Shown: positions 27,104 to 36,105 of the stretch, one piece after another
How positions within the stretch are numbered: position 1 is the stretch's first letter
Layout: every line of letters starts with the position of its first letter
Assembly (NCBI GenBank): GCA_003260025.2
Contig: QFZU02000027.1
Location: forward strand, 1 to 64,000
Length of the DNA: 64,000 nt
Reading direction: 5' to 3'
Origin: Microbispora triticiradicis
Lineage (GTDB): Bacteria; Actinomycetota; Actinomycetes; Streptosporangiales; Streptosporangiaceae
The notes under the pieces: generated by a model
The model's database searches: none
Told to the model about the DNA's origin: nothing
Seen by the model: the letters and a program-made list of their open reading frames with translations, nothing else
Position numbers and translations under genes: made by a program

Positions 27104-28039
27104 ATGGCCATCCCGGACTTCAGCGCACATGGGATCGCCGCAAAGTATGCCGTTCTGGTGGACGTTGGTTACCTTTACGCCGCTGCCGGTGAAGTTCTCT
27201 TAGGCGCCAAGGAGCGTAAGGAGTACCGCGTCGCCGCGGACGAGTTGATCCAGTCGCTGCAGAAGCATGCTGTGGACCGCATCTCGGGTGAACTGCTGCG
27301 GGTGTACTGGTACGACGCCGCACGCGACCGGGTGCCCACCGTGGACCAGCGGGTGATCGCCCAGCTGCCCTGGGTCAAGGTGCGGCTCGGCAACCTGAAC
27401 GCCCGTGGCCAGCAGAAGGGCGTGGACGCGCAGATCCGCAGCGACCTGGAGGCGCTCGCCCGGCATCACGCCGTGAACGACACCGTGCTGATCGCCGGTG
27501 ACGAGGACATGGTGCCCGCCGTGGAGGCCGCCCAGGCGTACGGCGTGCGCGTCCACCTGTGGGGCGTCGAGCCGCCGTTCGGGACTAACCAGGCCGAACG
27601 GCTCGTCTGGGAGTCGGACACCGTCGAGATCCTGAGCGCCGACTTCCTGCGTCCGTTCTTCACCCGCGCTCCCGTGCCGGTGCCCGTCACGCCCGCGCCG
27701 TCGCCCGCCCAGGTCTTCGCGGGCCGCGCCAAGCCGATGCCGCCAAAGACGCCGGTCGGCCAGACCTCCAAGCTGGGCCCGGGCCGGCCCCACGTGGAGG
27801 AGGTCGGCGAGCACGTCGCGCAGAAATGGATACTGACCCGCGGCCGGGACAACATCCGCGACCTGCTGCCCGGCCCGATCCTGCCCACGGTGATCGACAC
27901 CGAACTGCTCATCGAGGCCGAGAAGGAACTCGGCCATTCCCTGCGGCCCTATCCCGAGGCGCGCGTGTGGCTGCGCGACGGCTTCTGGGCCCGGGTGTAC
28001 CGCGAGTTCGACCTCGGGGTCGGCATCTCCAGCAAGTGA
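27104..28039 (+). CDS. NYN-domain (PIN-like) putative ribonuclease
   Basis: 311 residues. The N-terminal NYN domain (about 13-185) has the acidic residues of a PIN-like nuclease: Asp in VLVDVGYLY, Asp in KGVDAQIRSDL and Asp in IAGDEDMVPAV. These would bind metal for RNA cleavage. A Pro-rich linker (about 188-225) leads to a C-terminal ~75-residue domain (LPTVIDTELLIEAEKELG) of winged-helix-like appearance, compatible with a LOTUS-type or other RNA-binding module, not confirmed. GGAGG precedes the ATG. It stands alone between the carboxylase genes and alkA. Confidence 0.82.
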   Translation: MAIPDFSAHGIAAKYAVLVDVGYLYAAAGEVLLGAKERKEYRVAADELIQSLQKHAVDRISGELLRVYWYDAARDRVPTVDQRVIAQLPWVKVRLGNLNARGQQKGVDAQIRSDLEALARHHAVNDTVLIAGDEDMVPAVEAAQAYGVRVHLWGVEPPFGTNQAERLVWESDTVEILSADFLRPFFTRAPVPVPVTPAPSPAQVFAGRAKPMPPKTPVGQTSKLGPGRPHVEEVGEHVAQKWILTRGRDNIRDLLPGPILPTVIDTELLIEAEKELGHSLRPYPEARVWLRDGFWARVYREFDLGVGISSK

Positions 28040-28187
28040 CGCCGGCCTCCCGTCCCACGCGAGAGCATGGCCCGGCGCCGCACCGCCCGGCCTCGCGCGA
28101 GCGCGACCACGCCTGGGTATCCGGCCTTGATGATTCGGTGTGACGTCCACGTCCGATTTCCGCGAGCCCGCATCGGTGGCCTGGGCA

Positions 28188-28193
28188 TAACGT
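28188..28193 (+). promoter_or_regulatory. -10 box of the alkA-ogt operon (leaderless)
   Basis: TAACGT, 7 nt before the GTG at 28201; no Shine-Dalgarno. Confidence 0.45.
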
Positions 28194-28200
28194 CGTGTGC

Positions 28201-29865
28201 GTGACCACCACACGACAGCTCGACTTCGACGCGTGCTACCTGGCCGTGTCCGCCCGGGACTCCCGCTTCGACGGGCGTTTCTACACGGCTGTCACGACCA
28301 CCGGCATCTACTGCCGCCCGATCTGCCCGGCCCGCACGCCCGGACGGGGAAACGTCCGCTTCTACCGGCACGCCGCCGCGGCCGAGGCCGCCGGATTCCG
28401 GCCCTGCCGCCGCTGCCGCCCGGAGCTCAGCCCGGGTGACCCCGGCTGGGACGTACGCGCCGACCTGGTGGGACGCGCGCTGCGGCTGATCGACGACGGC
28501 GTCGCCGACGACTCCGGCGTCGCCGGGCTGGCCCGGCGCCTGCACGTGACCGAGCGCCATCTCCATCGCCTGTTCGCCGCCGAACTCGGCGCCGGACCCC
28601 TCGCCGTCGCCCGCACCCGGCGGCTGCTGCTCGCCAAGCAACTGCTCACCGAGACCGCTCTGCCGATCACGGACGTCGCGTTCGCCGCCGGGTTCGGGAG
28701 CGTACGGCAGTTCAACGCGGCCATGAAGGAGTCGTACGGCTTCGCGCCGGGCGAGCTGCGCAAAGGCAACGGGCCGGTCGGCGGCGGGGGCCTCTGCTCC
28801 CCCGCGAGCGGCCTGACCCTGCGGCTCGGCCACCGGCAGCCGTACGACGCGCAGTCGGTGCTGCGCTTCCTCGCCGCCCGGGCGATCCCGGGAGTGGAGG
28901 CGGTCCGCTGGTCCGGCATGGACGTCGCGGCGTACACCCGAGCCGTCCCGGGCGGCTCGATCACCCTGCGGCCCGCCGCGGACCATGTCAGGCTCACCGT
29001 GCGGACCACCGAGGCCCACCGCCTGTCGCCGCTGGTGGCGCGGTGCCGCCGGCTGCTCGACCTGGACGCCGACCCGGGGGCGGTGCGGGAGATCCTCGGC
29101 CGCACGTCGCTCGCGCCACTGGTCGAGGCCCGGCCGGGCCTGCGGGTGCCGGGGGCGTACGACGGGTTCGAGGCGGCCGTCCGCGCCGTCGTGGGACAGC
29201 AGATCTCGGTGGCCGGGGCCCGCACGCTGCTCGGCCGCATCGCCACCCGCGCCGGAACCCCCGCCGTCACGGACCCGAACTCCGCCGGCTCGGGCGGAAA
29301 AGCCCCCGGCCCGGAGCAGAACCCTCCCCCCGCCACCCGGAACACCACCGCCGCGCACCGGAACCGCGCCGACGAGGAGCAGGACCTTTCCACCGCTCAC
29401 CGGAAGTCCTCCCTCGCGGATCGGGAGCCCACCCCGGAGGCGGTCAACGAGATCCCGCTGCTGTTTCCCACCGCCGACCGGCTGGCGGACGCCGATCTGG
29501 ACGGCCTCGGGCTCACCACCCGCAGGACCGCCACGATCCGGGCGCTGGCCGAGGGGGTCGCCTCCGGCGAGATCGACCTCGACGGCGCCGGGGACCCCGC
29601 CGACACCACGGCCCGGCTGCTGGCGATCCCCGGCATCGGCCCGTGGACGGCGAGCTACATCGCGCTGCGCGCGCTGCGCGACCCGGACGCCTGGCCCGAG
29701 GGCGACCTCGTGTTGCGCAGGACCATGGACCGGCTCGGCATCACGGCCGGCGAGACCGAGGGGTGGCGGCCCTGGCGCGCGTACGCGGCGGTCCACCTGT
29801 GGAGCCACGCCGCACAGCCTCAGCCCACGATTCGTACTCACCAGATGGACGTGACGAACCGATGA
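28201..29865 (+). CDS. alkA: Ada zinc domain / AraC regulator / AlkA glycosylase fusion
   Basis: 554 residues. N-terminal Ada zinc domain with four cysteines (GIYCRPICPA and FRPCRRCRPEL), which senses methyl phosphotriesters in Ada; then an AraC-type DNA-binding domain (VAGLARRLHVTERHLHRLF, ITDVAFAAGFGS); then the AlkA N-terminal fold and HhH-GPD glycosylase domain (VVGQQISVAGART, IPGIGPWTASYIAL, catalytic Asp in EGDLVLRRT). The protein should sense and excise alkylated bases. A ~55-residue hydrophilic insert lies between GRIATRAG and IPLLFPTADRL, absent from usual family members. GTG 28201 fits a leaderless start; a GTG at 28195 is too close to the -10 box. The stop overlaps ogt (ATGA). Confidence 0.93.
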   Translation: MTTTRQLDFDACYLAVSARDSRFDGRFYTAVTTTGIYCRPICPARTPGRGNVRFYRHAAAAEAAGFRPCRRCRPELSPGDPGWDVRADLVGRALRLIDDGVADDSGVAGLARRLHVTERHLHRLFAAELGAGPLAVARTRRLLLAKQLLTETALPITDVAFAAGFGSVRQFNAAMKESYGFAPGELRKGNGPVGGGGLCSPASGLTLRLGHRQPYDAQSVLRFLAARAIPGVEAVRWSGMDVAAYTRAVPGGSITLRPAADHVRLTVRTTEAHRLSPLVARCRRLLDLDADPGAVREILGRTSLAPLVEARPGLRVPGAYDGFEAAVRAVVGQQISVAGARTLLGRIATRAGTPAVTDPNSAGSGGKAPGPEQNPPPATRNTTAAHRNRADEEQDLSTAHRKSSLADREPTPEAVNEIPLLFPTADRLADADLDGLGLTTRRTATIRALAEGVASGEIDLDGAGDPADTTARLLAIPGIGPWTASYIALRALRDPDAWPEGDLVLRRTMDRLGITAGETEGWRPWRAYAAVHLWSHAAQPQPTIRTHQMDVTNR

Positions 29866-30359
29866 TCCTCACGCAGATCGTGCCCACCCCGGTGGGCCCT
29901 CTCGCCCTGCTGGCCCATGACGGCGCGCTCGTCGCCGCGGGCTTCACCGCCGATCCCCGCGAGATGTACGCGCGGCTCTCGCCGTCGCTGCGGGCCCTCC
30001 CCCTGCGGGAGGACGACCTGGGCGACGCGGCGCTGGCCGTCCGCGAATACCTCGACGGGAAGATCGACGCCCTCGACCGGGTCCCGGCCCGGCAGCCGGG
30101 CACGCCCACCAGGCAGCGCCTGTACGAGGCGCTGCGCGCCGTACCCGCCGGCACCACCGTGTCGTACGCCATGCTGGCCGAGCGGGCGGGACTGCCGAGG
30201 ACCGCCGCGCGGGCCGCCGGGTCGGCCTGCGCGCAGAACCTCGTCGCGCCGTTCGTGCCGTGCCACCGTGTGCTGCCCTCGACCGGCGGCTACGGCGGGT
30301 ACTACTACGGCACGCCGGTCAAGGAATGGCTGCTCGCCCACGAGTCCGGCGTGGCCTGA
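29862..30359 (+). CDS. ogt: Methylated-DNA-[protein]-cysteine S-methyltransferase
   Basis: 165 residues. Suicide enzyme for O6-methylguanine: active-site Cys134 in PCHRV, with the arginine-finger/HTH region (LRAVPAGTTVSYAMLAERAG) before it. The ATG overlaps the alkA stop by 4 bp, so the two repair functions form one alkylation-damage operon. Confidence 0.95.
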   Translation: MILTQIVPTPVGPLALLAHDGALVAAGFTADPREMYARLSPSLRALPLREDDLGDAALAVREYLDGKIDALDRVPARQPGTPTRQRLYEALRAVPAGTTVSYAMLAERAGLPRTAARAAGSACAQNLVAPFVPCHRVLPSTGGYGGYYYGTPVKEWLLAHESGVA

Positions 30360-30403
30360 CCAGCGAGTGGCCTGACGAGCCGCCCGGTGAGCCGGGCGGC
30401 CGG

Positions 30404-31396
30404 TCACTTCTGGACGACGCTCTGGACCTCCCCCACGGGCACGTCGCGCTGGGCGTTCACCTGGACCGGCGCGTAGTTGAGCGGCGCGTAGATGAACGGG
30501 TCGACCGCACCGCCGCCGAGGTTCTGGCCGTTGCCGACGACGTTCCAGGTGGTCGTCACGGTGAGGGTGTAGACCTTGCGCGGCTGGTCGATCGACGCGC
30601 GCTTGTAGCGGACCCCGCAGGTGAAATCGCCACCCTTGACGTACGGATGGCCGGTCTGGCCGCAGCCGGTGGTGATGACGTCGGCCCGGTCGGGCGACGT
30701 CCCCGGCTTGATCGTCATGCCGTTCTTGTCCGGCGTGGCCGTGACGGTGGCGGACATGACCCCGGGCAGCGTGGCGGTGACGGATCTGGGGGCCTGGTTG
30801 GCTTGGTCCAGCCAGACCCATGTCTCCAGGTTCACGTAGCTCTTGGCGTCCGGGCTCAGCTTGATCGTCGGCTGGGGGACGGTCAGCGCGGCCCGGGCGA
30901 GCTGCGCGAGCTGCTCGAACGTGATGCCTCCGGCGGGTGTGTCCCCTTCCGGCACCCACACGAGCGGGTCACGCCCGGACGCGCACGCCTCCCCCTTGGG
31001 GTCGCCCGCGTTGTAGCCGACTCCCCACCACGAGCCCTTCTCGTCGAGTTTGCTCGAGAACTCGCCGAGGTCCGGCCGGTAGTCGCCGCCCGTCTCCACC
31101 GACTCCTTCTTCTCCCGCACCTTGAGGTCACGCGCCTCCTGCGCCGACATGCTCGGCTCGTACCAGCACGGATTGGGCATCTTGTAGCCGTCGCTCTTGC
31201 CCCTGAGCCCGCTGCCGGACAGCGTGATCTTCGAGTTGGTGAGCTTGACGCCGGCCTTCCTGCCGTGCTGGAAGGCCTGGCCGTGCGGCCCGGCGCCCGG
31301 GTCCGCCGAGGCGGGCGGCGTGGCAAGCGGCGTGAGCACCGCGAGCATGCCGCCCGCCAGCAGGGACGTCACCGCGATTGTCGGTCTTGTAGTCAA
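30404..31396 (-). CDS. Secreted protein of unknown function, actinobacterial type
   Basis: 330 residues from a TTG at 31396 that has AAGGAG 8 nt upstream and a TTGA overlap with the gene before it. A GTG at 31405 would overlap its own ribosome site. Signal peptide with cleavage near ASADPGAG (about 30-33). The mature protein has NPCWYEPS near residue 79 and paired Cys residues (TTGCGQTG, GDFTCGVRYK) that may form a disulfide; several Trp (GSWWGVGY, TWVWLDQA). Proteins of this type are often mislabelled ATP/GTP-binding; no P-loop is seen. Possibly a surface protein linked to the adjacent pilus locus. Confidence 0.65.
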   Translation of the reverse strand: MTTRPTIAVTSLLAGGMLAVLTPLATPPASADPGAGPHGQAFQHGRKAGVKLTNSKITLSGSGLRGKSDGYKMPNPCWYEPSMSAQEARDLKVREKKESVETGGDYRPDLGEFSSKLDEKGSWWGVGYNAGDPKGEACASGRDPLVWVPEGDTPAGGITFEQLAQLARAALTVPQPTIKLSPDAKSYVNLETWVWLDQANQAPRSVTATLPGVMSATVTATPDKNGMTIKPGTSPDRADVITTGCGQTGHPYVKGGDFTCGVRYKRASIDQPRKVYTLTVTTTWNVVGNGQNLGGGAVDPFIYAPLNYAPVQVNAQRDVPVGEVQSVVQK

Positions 31397-32082
31397 CGGA
31401 GGCACTCCTTAGCGCGCTCGTCCGGATAGTCCGCGTGGTGATACATGGCGATTCGCCAGGCGCCGTCGTCCCCGCGGCGCAACCCGGCGGTCTGCAGGAA
31501 GACCGCACGCGGGCGTTTCAGCCAGGCGGGCTGACCTGCCAGCGGGGTGCCCTCATGGTCGGTCAGCCGTACGCCGGTCAGATCGACGCAGGCGTCCGCC
31601 TCGGCCCCTCGCCCCATGATCGCGGGCACGGTCAGGGAGTAGACCTTGGCGACGCCCCGGGCCGACTGCCTGTCCTTGAGGAATCCGTGAACCCATTTGT
31701 CGGCGTCACGGAAGGCCGACGACCCCGGGTCGATCCCCTTGGTGTACGACCGGTCCTCGCCGAGGGTGCCGACGGCCCGCCACTGGGCCGTGAAGTCGTC
31801 GGCGAACGCCTTGACCACGGCCGACCGCACCGGGTCGAGCCCCTGCGGCCAATCGATCTCGATCCGCAGGCCGGGCGCCGCCGTGATCACGTTGTCGCCC
31901 GTCCCGTCACCCGTCTCGTCGCCTGTCACACCGGTCGCCGCACCGGCCGCGGCGGGCGCGGCCGCGCCGCCACCGGGGGTGAAGCCGTGGTCCGCGTCCG
32001 GCGCCGCGCAGGCCGACGTGAGCAGCGCGCAGGCCGACACGAGCAGTGTGGCCGCCGCCGTGGCGAGTCCCGGGCGCGTCAA
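31393..32082 (-). CDS. Putative lipoprotein of unknown function
   Basis: 229 residues from a TTG at 32082 with GGAGG 6 nt upstream; upstream in-frame codons give a long non-signal sequence. Hydrophobic segment, then lipobox LLTSAC (Cys about 23). An Ala/Gly/Thr linker (GDETGDGTGDN) precedes a ~150-residue domain (DWPQGLDP, AFADDFTAQWRAVGT) that resembles a SnoaL/NTF2-like fold by its end (WRIAMYHHADYP) but is not confirmed. Coupled to the secreted protein downstream by a 4-bp overlap. Starts 111 bp after the Tad operon's last gene on the same strand. Confidence 0.6.
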   Translation of the reverse strand: MTRPGLATAAATLLVSACALLTSACAAPDADHGFTPGGGAAAPAAAGAATGVTGDETGDGTGDNVITAAPGLRIEIDWPQGLDPVRSAVVKAFADDFTAQWRAVGTLGEDRSYTKGIDPGSSAFRDADKWVHGFLKDRQSARGVAKVYSLTVPAIMGRGAEADACVDLTGVRLTDHEGTPLAGQPAWLKRPRAVFLQTAGLRRGDDGAWRIAMYHHADYPDERAKECLR

Positions 32083-32193
32083 GGGGGTCCTCCGCAGTAC
32101 GCGATCCCCCGCCGGTCCCACCCTAGAAAGGGTCGCCGGTGATGATCCAGCGTCATGCTCGAATCGGCATGGGTCGGGCATCAGGCGCTCCGC

Positions 32194-35100
32194 TCAGGCG
32201 AGACGTTGGGTTCGGAGATCGGGTGAGAGGGTGCGGCGCCAGTCGGGCAGCAACTCGTCGATGAGCGCCTCGGTCTCCGGGGCCATCCCACCGCCGTAGG
32301 GGTGGGAGGCCGCGCGGCGCACCAGGCCGTCGACGACCGCCCGCAGCCGGACCGGCTCCCCGGTGGCGTGCGAGGCGCGGAGCAGGTCACGCCACAGCCC
32401 CTCGTCGTCGGCCGCGAGCAGCAAGCCGGCGCGGGCCGCCGCGACCGCGCCGTACGGGTCGTCGCGCCGCAGCCTGATCTCGCACAGTTGGTGCGCCGCG
32501 TCCGCCACCCAGGCCGTCACGTCGTACTCCAGCGGGTCGGCCGCCAGCCAGGCGTACCGGTCCGGCGGCCTGCCGCTCAGCAGCGGCCCGCGCACCAGCC
32601 GCAGCGCCCGGTTCAGCAGGTCCTCCTCGACCTCGCCCGAGGAGGACGTCCCGGCCCACTCGCTCGCCTGCCGTATGAGGTCCTGGAACAACCGCCAGTC
32701 CGTACGGATCTCCGGCCCGAGCCGCAACCGCCCGGACCGGTCGGCGAAGAGGTGGGGACGCCCCTCGGAGTCGCGGCCGAGCCATTCGGCGACCCGGGCG
32801 ATGGTGGCGTCGCGGACCGCGGTCTGCACGCCGCGCGGCCACAGCACCCCGGCCAGGACGACCGGATGCACGCCGTCGGGATGCGTGGCGAGGTAGACGA
32901 CGAGTTCGTGGGCGAGGGCGGCCCGGCCCTCTTCGAGCGGATTCACCGGGCTGATCTCGATCGGGCCGAGGACGCGCACCTCGATGGCCGGCGGCTCCTC
33001 GCTGAGCCGCTCCGTCACGGGGGTGAGCGGCTCGCTCTCCTGCCGCAGCGCCGTCCGGAACAGGCCGACCACCGCGTCGTAGTGCCTGCGCGGCAGCAGG
33101 TGTGCCTCGATGTCCAGGCCCAGGGCGTCGACGCGGGTCCGCCCGCCGTCGGTGATGTCCCACTTCCAGGTGGCGTGCGGCACCGCGCCCGCGATCACGA
33201 AGCCGGTCGCCGTACGGGTGCCCTTGCCGAGCAGCGCCAGCCGGCGCGCCTCGTCCTCGTCGGGCCGGATGGCCGACAGCAGGTAGTGCGGGGTGTAGGC
33301 GGGATCGGCCACCCGGCTGTGCACACGGCCGGTGAGCACGTCGCCGTCGTGCCGGCCGCGCTCCTCGAACTCGGGCAGCACCTCGGCCAGGCTGCCCGCC
33401 GTCCTGATCCGCTCGGGCGCGAGCAGGGCGAGTTCCTCGCCGAAGCCGACGAGCGTGAGGCGCATGTCGTCGGACCAGCGGTTGGTGGCGAGCTCCACGG
33501 CGAGCGCGGACAGGGCGGCGACGGTGTGCGCGCCGGTGATCGCGATGATTCCGTGGGCGGCCTCCAGGTCGACCAGGACCCGGCCGCCCTGACCGGTGCC
33601 GAGCGAGACCAGTCCGGGGTACGGCGCGGGCACCCCGGCGAGCGCGTGCTCGTCGATACGACGCCCCTCGTGGGCCGGGAGCCGCCAGACCTGCCCGCCG
33701 TCACAGGCCTCCCACGGCTCGGGCGCGTCCTGCTCGGCCGGGTGGATCCACAGGTCGAGGCCCCGGCTGGACAGGTGGACGGCGTAGATGGTGGGTGGCC
33801 GCCTGCCGGAGTCGGCCAGCAGGCGGCCGAGCAGCCGCAGGCCGATGTCGAGCATCCGGCTGCCGGGGGCGTCGGCGCCGAGGCGGATGGCCACCTCGGC
33901 CTCGGCGGCGTCTCCGCGTGGCCGTGCGATCCGCCGCCCGAACGCCCTGCGCCACAGTTGCTCCCGCCGCCTGCGGCCGAGCAGGGCCAGCAGCCCGGCC
34001 GCCGCCAGTGACGACGCCGCGAGGTAGTCGGCGAGCACCGGCCCGCCACGCTGCCCCTCCTCACCCCGCCCGTCCTCACCGGGCCCGTCCTTCTCGGGCC
34101 CGCTTCCGTCGTGGTCGCCGGCCGCTGCGGCGGGTGCGCCGTGGGCATCGGCCGTAGCACCGGGCGAGGGGGCGGACGACGAGGCGGACGGGGACGCGGT
34201 TGCGTGGTGACCGGGCGCCGTGGCCTCGGCGACGGGCCGGACATGCGTCCGAGGCTGCCCCTCCTCCCGCGCGGACCCCGCGCCGGGCTGGTCGGCCGCT
34301 CGCCCGGATGCCTGCTCGCTCGGGTGCTCAGTGGGTCGTGCCTCTCCCACGGCGGCCGGCTGGGCGGTGGTGGTCGTGATGGGCCGTGGCGTCCGTGACC
34401 CCTCGCCCGTCGCGTGCGCGTCCGGCGTCGTGGCCCTGCCGGTGGCGTGCGCGTCCGGCGTCGTGGCCTTGCCGGTGGCGTGCGCGTCCGGCGTGGTGGC
34501 CTTGCCGCTGTGTCCCGGCGAGTGCGCGCCGGTGGGATCCTGCGGCATCGCGGGCGGTGGCAGCACGACCCCCGGTTTGCCCGGCTGAGGGGTCACCCTG
34601 CCGGGCTCGTGCCGTGCGTCGCCCTGATGCTGAGTGCCCTCTGGCCTCGGGGTGGCGGGCCCGGCCGCCGGCGGAGTGTGCCGCACGTTCCCGCCCGGCC
34701 CGGCCGGGGTGTCTCCCGAGCCCTGGTCGGGCAGCGTCGTGTCCCTTTCGCCACCGGCCGTACCGCCGTGGGAACCGGTTCCGCCGGCGGAGGCGCGCGG
34801 GTCGGGCGTGGCGTGCGAGCGCTCCTGGGCGCCGCCGGCCGTGTGGTGGGGAGTGGGGCGGGGATGCGCGCGGACGTCGCCCTTGGTGTCCGCCTCCCCG
34901 GCACCGCCGCCGTAACGGGTGGTGCCGTCGAGTTCGGCGGGGGCGTTCCGGTGCTCCCCGAGGATCTCCGGCCGGTCCTCGTCGACGGGCACGACGTGGA
35001 CGTTCCTCGCGTCGTCCGGCATGTCGAGCACCCAGCCGGGGCGGATGAGGTCGGCCATGTGGAGGCGACTGCCGTCGGGCTGCTCCTTGTGCTGGTTCAG

Positions 35101-36105
35101 CTGATAGATCTCTGGATAGCGGCGCCCGTCACCCAGGCACTTGTCCGCGATCTCCCAGAGGCTCTCGTGGTGACGCCCGTGCGGGGGCTGCACCACGTAG
35201 ACCTTCTTGACCTCCCTGGCGTGCAGGGCCGGCCGGTCCGCTTCGGTCTGGGGCACCGGCGCGGACAACACGGCGGCGGCGGCGACCGTCTGCGGCTTGA
35301 TCACGACGGGCGCGCCCGCGCGGGCGATGGGCACCACCGCGGCGGTGGCCGTGAACAGCAGCAGGACGGCGCCGACGAGGCGGTTCGCGAGCGCCTGGGT
35401 GCCGCCCGACAGCGGCACCCGGGCCGGCATGCCGACCCGGCGCAGTCCCGCGTACACCTCGACGATCACGCACAGGAACAACTGCAACCAGGCCAGCCAC
35501 ACCAGGAGGACCAGGATCGCGATGACCGTTTCCGGGCCGACGTGGTCGGTGAACAGGTCGAGGTTCAGCAGGTCGCCGCTGATCGGCGGCCCGGCCAGCC
35601 TGAGCAGCGCGTACGGCACGCCGCCCACCAGGCCCACGAGCGCGATGAACGCCCCGATGCCGGCGAATACGTCCTTCGCCCCGCGTCTGGGCCGCGGCCG
35701 CGCCGTCCGGTCGTCGCGCCAGTGCTCAGGCGCCCGCTGCGGTGCCAGCACGGACGGCATGCCCTCGGGACGCGGTCGCGGTCCCCGGCCCGGGTCCTGA
35801 CGGACGGCCTGGTAATAGTCCTGGCCGGGAACGTGGCCGGACGACTGGCCGGGAGCGTGGCCGGGAGCCTGGCCGGACAACGGACCGGGAGCCTGCCCGG
35901 ACGACGGACCGGGAACGTGGCCGGACAACTGGCCGGGAGCCTGGCCGGACGACGGGCCGGGTATGTGGCCCGCACGGCCGGGCACGCCGCGCGACGGCGC
36001 GGCGGCGCGGTCCGGCCACTGCGTCTGCCCCTGCACCTGCGCCTGGGTCTGCCCTGCGGCTTCGCGGGCGGAGTGCCGGCCCTGCGGTGTGGACCTGTCC
36101 GTCAT
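32194..36105 (-). CDS. Membrane LysM protein with cytoplasmic BTAD/SARP-like regulator domain
   Basis: 1303 residues. N-terminal cytoplasmic region with 8-residue repeats (GQAPGxxS/GHVPGxxS, about 47-96); three membrane helices (about 145-170, 192-216, 241-263); an extracytoplasmic LysM domain (about 301-363: VYVVQPPHG, SLWEIADKCL, YPEIYQLNQ); a long Thr/Pro/His-rich linker with 11-residue repeats; a fourth helix (about 689-710); then a cytoplasmic part ending in a winged-helix-like segment (IEVRVLGPIEI, about 1040) and a BTAD domain. It starts with an ATGA overlap to the last pilin gene, the usual place in actinobacterial Tad clusters. It may bind peptidoglycan outside and sense or signal inside; DNA binding is not shown. 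Confidence 0.8.
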   Translation of the reverse strand: MTDRSTPQGRHSAREAAGQTQAQVQGQTQWPDRAAAPSRGVPGRAGHIPGPSSGQAPGQLSGHVPGPSSGQAPGPLSGQAPGHAPGQSSGHVPGQDYYQAVRQDPGRGPRPRPEGMPSVLAPQRAPEHWRDDRTARPRPRRGAKDVFAGIGAFIALVGLVGGVPYALLRLAGPPISGDLLNLDLFTDHVGPETVIAILVLLVWLAWLQLFLCVIVEVYAGLRRVGMPARVPLSGGTQALANRLVGAVLLLFTATAAVVPIARAGAPVVIKPQTVAAAAVLSAPVPQTEADRPALHAREVKKVYVVQPPHGRHHESLWEIADKCLGDGRRYPEIYQLNQHKEQPDGSRLHMADLIRPGWVLDMPDDARNVHVVPVDEDRPEILGEHRNAPAELDGTTRYGGGAGEADTKGDVRAHPRPTPHHTAGGAQERSHATPDPRASAGGTGSHGGTAGGERDTTLPDQGSGDTPAGPGGNVRHTPPAAGPATPRPEGTQHQGDARHEPGRVTPQPGKPGVVLPPPAMPQDPTGAHSPGHSGKATTPDAHATGKATTPDAHATGRATTPDAHATGEGSRTPRPITTTTAQPAAVGEARPTEHPSEQASGRAADQPGAGSAREEGQPRTHVRPVAEATAPGHHATASPSASSSAPSPGATADAHGAPAAAAGDHDGSGPEKDGPGEDGRGEEGQRGGPVLADYLAASSLAAAGLLALLGRRRREQLWRRAFGRRIARPRGDAAEAEVAIRLGADAPGSRMLDIGLRLLGRLLADSGRRPPTIYAVHLSSRGLDLWIHPAEQDAPEPWEACDGGQVWRLPAHEGRRIDEHALAGVPAPYPGLVSLGTGQGGRVLVDLEAAHGIIAITGAHTVAALSALAVELATNRWSDDMRLTLVGFGEELALLAPERIRTAGSLAEVLPEFEERGRHDGDVLTGRVHSRVADPAYTPHYLLSAIRPDEDEARRLALLGKGTRTATGFVIAGAVPHATWKWDITDGGRTRVDALGLDIEAHLLPRRHYDAVVGLFRTALRQESEPLTPVTERLSEEPPAIEVRVLGPIEISPVNPLEEGRAALAHELVVYLATHPDGVHPVVLAGVLWPRGVQTAVRDATIARVAEWLGRDSEGRPHLFADRSGRLRLGPEIRTDWRLFQDLIRQASEWAGTSSSGEVEEDLLNRALRLVRGPLLSGRPPDRYAWLAADPLEYDVTAWVADAAHQLCEIRLRRDDPYGAVAAARAGLLLAADDEGLWRDLLRASHATGEPVRLRAVVDGLVRRAASHPYGGGMAPETEALIDELLPDWRRTLSPDLRTQRLA
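34408..34510 (-). repeat. 33-bp in-frame repeat in the LysM-BTAD linker
   Basis: gcgtgcgcgtccggcgt recurs at 34412, 34445 and 34478 (33-bp spacing) and encodes the 11-residue unit ATTPDAHATGK/R, three to four times. Confidence 0.75.
35815..35965 (-). repeat. 24-bp in-frame repeat at the N-terminus of LysM-BTAD
   Basis: Degenerate 24-bp units (ggccgggagcctggccggac type) encode alternating 8-residue blocks GQAPGxLS and GHVPGxSS, about six copies. Confidence 0.65.
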
